Assembly: GCA_013115135.1 (NCBI GenBank)
Contig: JABANP010000623.1
Location: 1 to 27,014 of the forward strand
Source of the DNA: Perkinsus olseni
Taxonomy: Eukaryota > Perkinsozoa > Perkinsida > Perkinsidae
Reading direction: 5' to 3'
DNA length: 27,014 bases
Shown here: one piece after another, positions 9,076-16,498 of the stretch
Numbering within the stretch: the first letter of the stretch is position 1
How the letters are laid out: each line of letters begins with the position of its first letter
Made by a program: the position numbers and the translations under genes
Notes under the pieces: generated by a model
Told to the model about the DNA's origin: nothing
The model's input: only the letters and a program-made list of their open reading frames with translations
Database searches by the model: none

Positions 9076-9330
9076 GCCATGACGTGACTGAATAACGCGA
9101 TCGGGTTCATGATGAGGCTCTCTACGCACACCACCTATGTTAAGCACGTGGGCTCGCTAAAATTTTCGCTACTCGACCAATGCTCAGACAAAATCTCTAA
9201 TGCAGGCGCCTGAGGAGCCAGCTCGAGCACTCTCGGATAAGGCGAGAAGGCACAGCAGGCCAACACTAAACCGGGTGAAAATTCCACGGGTATTAGGGTA
9301 CTCCACTACAATGAAAACCCAATTCGAGTT

Positions 9331-9404
9331 GACAGGAGCACAACACAACGCTTCGCTATTCACCAGAGATTGCCTTCCATGCGAGTCGATCCTTCCTATG
9401 GAAC
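9331..9404. repeat. Conserved spacer block, version 4
   Basis: gagcacaacacaacgctt ... ccttccatgcgagtcgat ... cctatggaac, matching the other three blocks in order and spacing but without the 15-bp palindrome. Confidence 0.55.
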
Positions 9405-9526
9405 TATTTTTCAGACAAAGACCCCCTCAGACCCTGGAGCTTGGCCCTGCGGTCAATCCTCACTTCAGAGATCTATGATCACTGAAGTGATTGACAAGTG
9501 ATTAATCATTGAACAACTCATCACGA

Positions 9527-9657
9527 ACATCGGAGGGCATGAAATGTCGTGACCGAGCGTAGAAAGCGTGAAGACAGTCTAATGGATTAGGCCGAGCTCG
9601 CAGATTGCGCCATCACCAGCAGTGAGAATCTGTGTGACGTGGAACCTCGTCTTAGAG
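9527..9657 (-). pseudogene. Relic of a seventh family copy (3' end only)
   Basis: About 130 bp align with the 3' end of the family, best with copy D: gagcgtagaaagcgtgaagacagtcta against gagtgtagaaagcgtgcacacagtcta in part, and later gtgagaatctgtgtg against atgagagtctgtgtg. The frame is gone. Its position, strand and distance from the spacer block at 9331-9404 are what an array member would show. Nothing recognisable of its 5' two thirds remains to the right. It marks the former end of the array. Confidence 0.6.
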
Positions 9658-9660
9658 ATG

Positions 9661-10193
9661 ATCGACGGCCGAGAGGGGGATCATTTACAAGTACCGGTCT
9701 TCGTTTAACGGTTGCGTGCACTGAGTTCGTCAAAGAACCCGGGCGCAACTGCGCTGCGAGTTGCGCACTGACGGCTCATCATGGCGATGACTAAAGACAA
9801 TGACAAGTCGTAAATGAGGATAATGAGCTGATGTTTAAGCGTCTTCGTCGACGTCCTCGACAACGTGCCATGGGTCGTTTGATTCCTGTTTTCCGCATTG
9901 TTCGAGAAGGAACTCATATAAGGACCTGCCTTACCCATTCAACACGCCGATGTCATCAATTTGCAAGGTCGTTGATACCATCGACTCGATGCTATCAGCG
10001 TCCTGACAGAGACGCGGGCGCGGGCGCTTTCTGAAAGAATTTTGACCGCATTTCGCAGGTGAGTTTGCAGCAGTTTCAGCATGCATGGTGCAAGCGACAC
10101 GCCTGCACTACAACTCAGTACAGACCGGACTTTCGCGACAGAGCTCATTGAATTGCGAAACTAGGCTTGAGAATGGTTCTGGCGGCAAGCTTG
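9661..10193. other. Intergenic region right of the array
   Basis: No gene that I can support. A 77-codon ATG frame on the minus strand (9705-9938) has no recognisable features and lies in decayed DNA. Confidence 0.45.
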
Positions 10194-10210
10194 ATCCGTG
10201 CTACGGATTC

Positions 10211-10231
10211 CGTAGCGTAAATAACGCTACG
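10211..10231. repeat. Hairpin, 8-bp arms
   Basis: CGTAGCGT-AAATA-ACGCTACG. Part of a run of palindromes ahead of the plus-strand gene; ATCCGT-GCT-ACGGAT at 10194-10208 precedes it. Confidence 0.8.
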
Positions 10232-10236
10232 TAGTC

Positions 10237-10250
10237 CAGGATGCATCCTG
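10237..10250. repeat. 14-bp palindrome
   Basis: CAGGATGCATCCTG, perfect. Confidence 0.85.
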
Positions 10251-10277
10251 ATCAGCACGCGTGTGCAAAGCGCGAAC

Positions 10278-10336
10278 GAGATCAGAGACTCATGAACAAT
10301 GACTAAGTTAGTCATTGTTCATGAGTCTCTGATCTC
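10278..10336. repeat. Perfect 59-bp palindrome
   Basis: Two 29-base arms (GAGATCAGAGACTCATGAAC... and its exact complement) around a single G at 10307. Every base pair was checked; pairing stops at 10277/10337. It overlaps the first ATG of the following open frame (10299), which is therefore unlikely to be the real start. Confidence 0.95.
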
Positions 10337-10351
10337 CTTAGTCAGACTAAG
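10337..10351. repeat. 15-bp palindrome abutting the 59-bp one
   Basis: CTTAGTC-A-GACTAAG, directly adjacent. It reuses the GACTAAG word from the centre of the larger palindrome. Confidence 0.85.
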
Positions 10352-10397
10352 TGAGAGAGATCGCGGTAGCGAGAGCTCATTTGTTAACTTCTGCGCT

Positions 10398-10419
10398 AGG
10401 GCGTACTTCTTGTTTTTAG
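10398..10419 (+). promoter_or_regulatory. Candidate splice acceptor before the plus-strand gene
   Basis: ACTTCTTGTTTTTAG ends at 10419, 41 nt before the preferred ATG at 10461. It resembles a spliced-leader or 5'UTR-intron acceptor and supports the downstream start. Confidence 0.45.
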
Positions 10420-10460
10420 TGCATATCACTTATCAGCCGGCACCCCTTTTTTCGAAGGAC

Positions 10461-11597
10461 ATGGCCGATTTCCGTAATCGGCTCGCTCTCAATCTCAAGC
10501 TCATCACAAGATTGATGGACGACCGCTCGAGTCCCCGGGAGTTCGTTCTCGACGAGTGCGTCCACAGTATCTTTGGGTATATCAGCCGGCCCAACTGTGT
10601 ATTCCAGCCCGTAACTTGGGGAGAACTGGTGGAGAGTTACGACTTCCCGGTTTTCTCATTCGTGAGGGGAGGTCACCTCATGTGCGCCTTCTACGGGTTC
10701 GGAGGTATCCGGCTGATTTCATCCGATGGCCTTGGTGAGCATAGACGTCGGCACCGAGCAACGCCTGAGGTAGCGATTAAGCTTGAGATGGCCTACAAGA
10801 AAAACAGCTGCATACTCCAAGAATACGACTCAGCATCGGACAGGCTGATCTTGCTGCACCAAGAGTGGCACTTAACTGAACAGAGGACTCCAACGCTTGG
10901 CGTCTACGACTTGACCGAAGCAGACCGTATTGCTACGAAGCCCATCAATGGTCTACCTGGTGACCTGCGGATCATGTCAACGATCTACGAGTCATCCAGT
11001 GACACGCTGCTCGTCGCTCTTGGCACGAAGGATCGGGCTGGTCAGGTGGAAAACTGCACTATTAGTCTGTTTCGTATTAAAGGTGCTTCTTTCAACCCGG
11101 ATCCTCTCGTCGATCCCTTATGGACAACAAAACTGTCATTTCAACACCGCCTCCTCGCAAAACTTGGTCGAACCTGGAGCAATAGCTTACAACTGGTGCT
11201 GGCCGAGCATGGCTCGAATGATTATGATTCGCTGGTCTTCCTGATAGACGAAACTAGCGATTTCGTGCGATTAGACACGTGGGGGAGATTGGCTATGGGC
11301 CTCGTGGATGGAGAAGTACCCCTAATATATCATATCTACCTTGTGGATAGAGGAGTGACTTACTTCATGACTCAGGGAAGCCTTGTTGCGGCTCAGCAAG
11401 GACAAGCTGAAGTGGTGCTCGGACTCGGGAGAGGAGGCGGTCTATGCAGTGTCACCAGACATGAGCATGACACCTTGTTCGTTGTCTGCAGTCATTATGA
11501 CAAATACAAGCAGATGCTCCAGGTTGAGGGCGGTGTAGATCCTACATGTGATACTTATCTCTCTGTGGACAAGTTCAAGATTGAGCTGAAGTATTGA
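10461..11597 (+). CDS. Divergent member of the tandem family, 378 aa, opposite strand
   Basis: Single-exon gene ending in TGA. The open frame extends to an ATG at 10299 inside the 59-bp palindrome, but starting at 10461 (MADFRNRLALNLKL) gives exactly 378 aa, the length of the array proteins, and follows a good acceptor-like site. Similarity is weak but collinear: FVLDECVHSIFGYI near residue 30 where the array has FLDDVGREVSAFLG; DFPVFSFVRGGHLMCAF where the array has DISFLFIRRGMLTAAL; EYDSASDRLILLHQ where it has CYDSVKDTLYILYR; then LGVYDLT where it has LLVHCLT. No internal breaks, no signal peptide, no clear membrane helix. It is an old paralog that escaped the homogenisation seen in the array. 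Function unknown. Confidence 0.75.
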   Translation: MADFRNRLALNLKLITRLMDDRSSPREFVLDECVHSIFGYISRPNCVFQPVTWGELVESYDFPVFSFVRGGHLMCAFYGFGGIRLISSDGLGEHRRRHRATPEVAIKLEMAYKKNSCILQEYDSASDRLILLHQEWHLTEQRTPTLGVYDLTEADRIATKPINGLPGDLRIMSTIYESSSDTLLVALGTKDRAGQVENCTISLFRIKGASFNPDPLVDPLWTTKLSFQHRLLAKLGRTWSNSLQLVLAEHGSNDYDSLVFLIDETSDFVRLDTWGRLAMGLVDGEVPLIYHIYLVDRGVTYFMTQGSLVAAQQGQAEVVLGLGRGGGLCSVTRHEHDTLFVVCSHYDKYKQMLQVEGGVDPTCDTYLSVDKFKIELKY

Positions 11598-12164
11598 GTC
11601 GGTGGTAATTTCCGACTCTGGAGATGCTACTGGTGGTTCGAGAGAGCTGGCTACTCCAGCGAATTGTATGCTCTTTTTTATTTGACGAATGTTTTAAAGT
11701 AACTACCATCCGGTGTTTAGTTGGTATGACCAGTCTTCCGGATATGCGGAGCCAAACGGCGTGTTCAACTTGCAACTGGAAGTTATATGCGCACGCTTCA
11801 TTCACTTCACTGAAATATCTAATTCGATGACGCGACGTACGTCATCGAATGATATTCAGTGGACTAGAAGTTCACTCTATGTTACCCGATGCCTGAGGCT
11901 CACTAAAGCGCAATATGCCATGAGGATGAGCAGTCTGAGAAGCAAAACATCGAGATCTAGTCGCCCTCCAAATCTCCCTCATCTCTTCCGAAGAGAATGC
12001 GAGTGAAGTCCAACGTTATTCCATGATAGAATAAAACCCCCCTCAGATGGCCCGTCCCAAGCTGGGCCCGGCAGGCCGACGCTCTCACTAATCAGCCTCG
12101 CCTCAGTGAGTGGGTGACCCATTCCTTATTGTACCTGATTCGTTACCCTTCCGTATGAGTTATT
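11598..12164. other. Intergenic region with an inverted repeat
   Basis: Holds the imperfect inverted repeat at 11807-11863 and a plus-strand frame (11713-12006) whose first half is protein-like (FSWYDQSSGYAEPNG) but which has no ATG and no recognised relatives; it may be a gene relic. Confidence 0.4.
11807..11863. repeat. Imperfect inverted repeat, core arms 11 bp
   Basis: ATTCGATGACG (11822-11832) and CGTCATCGAAT (11840-11850) pair perfectly around seven bases. Pairing resumes outwards (TCACTGAAATATC against GATATTCAGTGGA) with two or three small bulges, giving about 25-bp arms. It lies 210 bp past the stop codon of the plus-strand gene. Confidence 0.75.
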
Positions 12165-12752
12165 CTAGTTGATGATGTACCTGTGATTACCCCCGTGATC
12201 GAGGACGCTCTACAACCCGTCACATCGTCTAAGGCCATGTAGTAGCCTTTGCGCTTTACCTTGCCGTCGTCGGATGCGGAATCGCTTGGCCATAACCAAG
12301 TTCCGAATGAAATTACCCCGCTGCTTGCATAGGCATAAATGTGCAGCGCCTCGTACTTGATCAACAACTCTCCTGGACTGGAATAGTGAAAGTTCACCCA
12401 GCGACCACTCCCTGCTAGTGACTCACTAGGTAGTAGAGTTCTGACTCTTCTCCCGATGCACAACGGAGACTCCAGAACCTCAGAGCTGCACCCGTTTCGC
12501 AAGGACAGCACCGACTATAACAGCCGGCCGATGATACTTCGAGCAATATGGCGCTGGTATTGGTTGACGTCGTCGAAGCAGAGGTAATCTCCAAAATAAT
12601 ACTACCTCCTCAAAGTTTCCTGCTAACAACAATCCCCTGCCTGAAACAACGATGTGAGTAATATGAGGTAGTACCTCTGTAGGTACTGTCTGTATCAAAA
12701 AGATCAGCCGATGGCTGACAGGCATCATTCTAAAAGTGCTATCCACAGGCAT
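12165..12752 (-). CDS. Hypothetical protein, three exons, about 148 aa
   Basis: Model on the minus strand: exon 1 12752-12606 (ATG at 12752, MPVDSTFRMMPVSHRL), exon 2 12514-12260, exon 3 12209-12165 ending in TAG. Introns are 91 nt (GTAGTA...TTATAG) and 50 nt (GTAAAG...TTGTAG); exon lengths 147, 255 and 45 are all multiples of three, so each junction is phase 0. Without the second intron, exon 2 reads on to 12143, giving a different C-terminus; I prefer the spliced form because of the strong AAG-GTAAAG donor and the 50-nt length usual here. The protein is hydrophobic around residues 15-45 and has strand-like stretches (LLIKYEALHIYAYASSG). I do not recognise it. Confidence 0.5.
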
Positions 12753-12951
12753 GTCCGCGCAGATCTTCGATTGCTTACTGCGTGGACGAACTGCCTACAA
12801 GAGTAAGCCCACGTAGCTCTGTGCTTTTAGCCGCTAAATCCTGTCACTACGGTAGCCTCCAGTGATACGGGGCTCGTGCTGTCTTTGACTCTTTCCTCGA
12901 GTTACTACAATGCTGTGACAATTGGAATGACGATCATCTGGACAATGTGAA

Positions 12952-13375
12952 ATGGCAGACTCGTTCGAGATGCGCGTCAGAAGAACGTCCCAAATGCGCA
13001 GCTTCGTCGTGACAACAAACCCGCAATTATGCAGTCGAGGACCCCTCGACGAGGAGAATGAAATCCGAAGAGACTTAGAAGAGGAGGACTATTGGTCCTC
13101 TCACTCAGTTCAAGCATAATAACCTTTTCGTTGCATTCGCCGGTACCTCTCTCGGCAGTCCTCCTCGCTTCGGCCCGGCGCTAACCTGCGAACACAGAAT
13201 TCGATTTTCCGAGCTCCGCGATAACCCTGATTCCAAGTTACTTGAATCGCCGGTCTCTGACCATTTTTTTCCATCTTTGGGGGTCTTGATTGTACTCCAT
13301 GAGAGCTCGATCGAGCTCCCCCTGTTCCTCATCCTACACCGGGAGGTCTATAATGTCAAGAAGGAGATCGCCTAG
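12952..13375 (+). CDS. Hypothetical protein, two exons, about 119 aa
   Basis: Exon 1 12952-13094 starts ATG and reads MADSFEMRVRRTSQM then acidic LDEENEIRRDLEEEDY. A 64-nt intron with a weak donor (GTCCTC) but an internal ATAATAAC branch-like word and a good CTCTCTCGGCAG acceptor joins, in phase, exon 2 13159-13375, which reads RFGPALTCEHRIRFSELRDN and later VLIVLHESSIELPLFLIL, ending in TAG. Total coding length 360 nt. Not recognised. Its last 28 bases overlap the last exon of the convergent minus-strand gene. The alternative is that exon 1 alone (55 aa, TAA at 13117) is the gene, or that one of the two overlapping models is wrong. Confidence 0.4.
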
Positions 13376-13866
13376 ACTACCGTCCACTTAGAGTACTTGC
13401 TGGGGGTGATCAACTCACGCGGTATAACAGGAAGTACCTGACCATTGCCAAGTCCATGGACGCAAGCCCTCCCATTACTACATCATCCACATCATCCACA
13501 TCATCAGCTTCGCTCCGATGATCATCGCCTAGCAAAAGGAGCTCTACTGCTACAATTGATGTGATTTCTACCGGGACTGCCAGGGCTATCATCAAAATCG
13601 TTTTCTGACTTTGGAATCCTTCCAGGAGGTGTTTGCCGTCCTGCGTCCTCCACTTCCAGCTCATCGTCAGAGTCAAGTGAAATTACAGAGCCATGAGCAG
13701 GTCGGGAAGAATCACTGCGAGAATTTCTAGCTAGGACCATCGCCTTTCGGCGGCGAGCACAACTACCTCGCAGTCGCTCTCGAACATTCACTAAGGACGG
13801 CTGTTGATACCCCGGTTCTTCGCCTCTTTCTCGTAGCCTCTCCGTCTCTGAGCTCGACTTCTTCAT
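13348..13866 (-). CDS. Acidic/basic low-complexity protein with SIM-like motif, 142 aa
   Basis: Model on the minus strand: exon 1 13866-13572 (ATG at 13866, MKKSSSETERLRERGEEPGY), exon 2 13528-13419, exon 3 13371-13348 ending in TAG. Introns of 43 nt (GTAGAA...TTGCTAG) and 47 nt (GTGAGT...GTCTAG); coding total 429 nt, 142 aa, all phases agree. The N-terminal half is Arg/Ser/Glu-rich and probably disordered. At about residues 62-72 it reads VISLDSDDELE, a hydrophobic core followed by acidic residues as in SUMO-interacting motifs. Exon 2 has a DDV repeat encoded by 9-bp repeats (gatgatgtg, 13482-13510) and then a hydrophobic end (MVRYFLLYR). A nuclear role in the SUMO system is only a suggestion from the motif. 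Confidence 0.6.
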
Positions 13867-14247
13867 CGATAGCCACGATCGATTTCCCTCTGCCTACCTG
13901 ATGAAGTCATTCGCTCTCGCCAAATCGCACAGAAAACCCGTCATGATCGGCTCCTTGGGCCTTTCGACGGCACCGGGATCATATTGCTCGCTCATAACCT
14001 CTGTACACTTTGTAATCTGAGATGCTCGACAACTGAAGTAGGTCAACGAAGATTTATCCAGGTCGGAATATCAACGAAAATTAGCCTCACGATGGTTGAG
14101 CTGCAGCAGTATAAGGAGCGTACTTGTGTTTTGATGAGACCGTTGGTCGAGATCAGTACGAAACCTCAACTGTTGGATCCTGTTGAGTTCCAACATCTCA
14201 ATCCCCAAAAAGAAAATGATTAATACAGACGAGGAAGTACTTGAGAA
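13867..14247. other. Intergenic region between two minus-strand genes
   Basis: Should contain the promoter of the 142-aa gene. A short plus-strand frame from ATG 14092 to TAA 14223 (43 codons, MVELQQYKERTCVLM) looks mildly protein-like but is unsupported by splice sites. Confidence 0.4.
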
Positions 14248-15070
14248 TTACCACATAATATAATCTACCATGTCGCGTCGCTGCCTAGGTCACGTCTCAT
14301 TAAAACGATTGGGAAAGCGAACAATATCCACCGGGGTTCCGTAGCCTTGGGGAGCTACCAACTCACATAATCGAAGACTTGGACTTGTCGCTCCGACTCT
14401 AGTCCCTCACGAAGGTGCTCGCAGGTATTGCCGTAGAGCTGCCGTATGAAGAGGTACGGATCTTCGGCACTGGTGATTGCCAGGCGAATCGCGGCATCCC
14501 AGAAACTCTCGAGGAGTGTGTTGGGACTCTCAGGCATGGCGGTGTGTACTGCCAGCGAGCTACCAACTAAAGTCACTATCGTCCGTCAGTTTCCCTCGAT
14601 AGCGATGGCAAAACCATACCTCAAACGTTCAGCGATAGGGGGTCGATAGACGAAGCAGAGCGCGAAAGGTGATGCACCTTCCAGGGATGGGAACTCCGGC
14701 ACTTGCACAAAAATAGTTGCAGGTTGATAGTCATCACTACACCATTTTCAGATCAAATGGAAGGCTATTGTTAGTTTAACTCCCGACCAGCTAAAGTTTG
14801 TGGAATGGTGTGGAAAGGAGCACCTACCTGAGGCTCCCGTTAAAACTATTTGACTAGTTTCCATCTGATCGGGAAATGGTGTAGAATCGATCCTAACTAC
14901 CGGTTTGCAATCCGATGTGCACACTGAAGTGACTGAACCCAACAATGAATGGCATGGTAAGCAACAATACGAACAATATCACGCCATCCCCCTCCTCTGC
15001 CGCTACCAGAGATGAAAGTACTCCGCTGGAGTAAATCCAGCCCGGAGTCCTCAGAAGTGCCACTCTTTGC
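14248..15070 (-). CDS. Spliced hypothetical gene, 3' half resolved
   Basis: The best-supported exon is 14559-14367, ending at a consensus GTGAGT donor; it encodes LAVHTAMPESPNTLLESFWD and then EDPYLFIRQLYGNTCEHLRE. It joins in phase 14280-14248 (RRDMVDYIMW, TAA). Upstream, 14736-14620 reads FVQVPEFPSLEGASPFALCF and connects in phase 2 through a 60-nt intron. Further upstream, VTSVCTSDCKPVVRIDS with FPDQMETSQIVLTGAS (ending at a CTCAG-GTAGGT donor near 14829) and SGTSEDSGLDLLQRSTFIS (about 15060-15005) join in phase 1. The junction between about 14829 and 14736 is ambiguous: two alternative frames look protein-like there, and the inverted-repeat element lies across it. The start is not found. 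Product not recognised. Confidence 0.45.
14352..14363. repeat. Direct repeat at exon edge, copy 1
   Basis: GAGCTACCAACT; identical at 14557-14568. The two copies sit at the donor side and the acceptor side of the exon 14559-14367. Confidence 0.7.
14557..14568. repeat. Direct repeat at exon edge, copy 2
   Basis: GAGCTACCAACT, second copy, spanning the acceptor of the same exon. Confidence 0.7.
14740..14881. repeat. 142-bp inverted-repeat element bounded by TA
   Basis: The left end CACCATTTTCAGATCAAATG pairs with the right end CATCTGATCGGGAAATGGTG with three mismatches over 24 bp or more; pairing continues inwards with gaps (ggctattgttagtttaac against gttaaaactatttgactag), giving arms of about 45 bp. 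TA follows on both sides (14738-14739, 14882-14883). The shape is that of a MITE with a TA target duplication. It overlaps the splice region of the minus-strand gene, so an introner-like origin or a chance local inversion are alternatives. Confidence 0.55.
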
Positions 15071-15383
15071 ACGTTGACCTACTACTATCACCGCTCCCAT
15101 CCACCGCTGTATGGAGGCAAGGCTCTGGTGACCCTGCGGCCATACCGACACATTCGAGACTCTTCTCACATCCTGTCTTCCAGGCTCGCCGAAGAGCAAC
15201 CCCTCGGGAATCATTCGACGTCAAGCTCTGCACATAACATCACTTCGGACCTGCAGTCCATAGTAGAGTGTGATCTCAGTGATGTCGTTATCAATAATAT
15301 ATCAGCATCAACAATCTAGCTGGGACCTCTTCCTCGAAGCTCGGAATGCAACAGCACACTTCAACGGGCCGCTCATTTCGCTG

Positions 15384-15563
15384 TCACTCGTGCCGTGGGA
15401 GATCTAGGCCACCAAGACTTGGTGCATTAACTCCCGAACTATCGATCAGCACCGACTCTGTTGTACGCACGCGAAGCTGCTCGCGGGCTTTGAAACAGTA
15501 GCACAGAAATTGGTACCACCGAATCAGCGAGTTAAGGTCGGTGCTCAGCTCCCCTACGCTGGC
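15384..15563 (-). CDS. Probable terminal exon of a minus-strand gene
   Basis: The frame ending with TGA at 15384-15386 reads LSTDLNSLIRWYQFLCYCFK and then AREQLRVRTTESVLIDS, clearly protein-like. It has no ATG and is preceded by acceptor-like sites (CCAGCGTAG, CATCCAG), so it should be a last exon. Upstream, a same-frame stretch (TCVYLFGIGQVVFMILRC, about 15650-15590) is separated from it by an in-frame TGA within GTGAAG, itself a possible donor. The plus strand also has a protein-like frame over the same bases, so strand is not certain. Not recognised. Confidence 0.35.
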   Translation of the reverse strand, partial: ASVGELSTDLNSLIRWYQFLCYCFKAREQLRVRTTESVLIDSSGVNAPSLGGLDLPRHE

Positions 15564-15569
15564 TGGATG

Positions 15570-16498
15570 TATCCAAGATCTTCACCTTCTGCATCTTAGA
15601 ATCATGAAGACCACTTGGCCGATACCGAACAGGTACACGCAGGTTCCATGTACGGAGGGAAGTGAGAGAAGAGCTCGGGGTACATGGTAGGCAACTGACA
15701 CGCGAACGACAGTCCTACCCCCACCTTGCCAGGCAGGCACGCCCCAGTCGCTTCGAGAGCCTGCGTGGCACACGATGGGTCGCCCGGCCCACTAGCCCTC
15801 ATAGAGCGTTCCCGCCCTTATTTCCTCGACAAAACACTCTATCTATGCTGATGACTTGACTCGTGTTCTCATAGCACTCGAACGCCCCAGGAACGCTCCG
15901 GTGAGCGCTGCGAACGACTTTTATGACCACAACCGAAGCCCCGAAGATGCATTCATCTGAACTGAGTAGCGGCCGGCTCCTGAGTCGGCCTTGGCCCTAC
16001 TAGACGCAGTTCCGCCTTGATTTGCACCCAGGTTCAAAGCCACCAATGTTACGTTCTCCTATGTTACAAGCCCAGAAAACCTGCACGATCCTCGGATGAG
16101 CCGTTTTCTGGCTTGCTTTGTGCGTGCGTGCAAATGGGTTGCACGCGTGTGCAAGTTAAGTCAACTGTACCAAGAAAAACTCCTCTTCGTCGGAGATGGA
16201 TACATAGCGCTCAGGGAGTTGGAGAAAGCTCTTCACTGAAGGGTCCTGATGCATTCCGTTGCATCCTCATTTCCACGCTACACAATCTGAAGCTTGGACG
16301 ATTTCAGCGCACCGACACTCTTGTGGGCCTCCCTTCACTCACGTACTAGAGTCACCACGATAATTACTGTTGGTCACATGGCGCAGTAATTGTTTTTAAG
16401 GAGCATGGGAAATTTTGTCATCGAACTTTCACTCTCCACGCCGGGGGCCTTACAGACTGCGTGCTAGAAAGTTCGTGACTTCAAATTGTTTACTCTCA
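15570..16498. other. Unassigned region
   Basis: Several short open frames on both strands, none with a convincing start, splice chain or recognised motif. It should contain the promoter and perhaps first exons of the large plus-strand gene; a G/T-rich word pair (gtgcgtgcgtgcaa, gcacgcgtgtgcaa) lies at 16120-16158. Confidence 0.4.

Larger units (their letters stand above)
9040..9520. other. Spacer right of copy F
   Basis: No gene. The first 120 bp match the 5' flank of copy A. A degenerate conserved spacer block lies at 9331-9404, as expected if a further gene copy once stood to the right. Confidence 0.6.

Noticed and set aside
10299..10460. Upstream ATG giving a 432-aa version of the plus-strand paralog
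   Set aside because: It lies inside the 59-bp palindrome, its extra 54 residues have no family counterpart, and an acceptor-like site lies between it and the ATG at 10461.
15843..15856. YADD motif (IYADDLTRVL) on the plus strand, suggesting a reverse transcriptase
   Set aside because: The frame is open only from just after a TAG and shows no other reverse-transcriptase motif at proper spacing; a chance tetrapeptide is likely.
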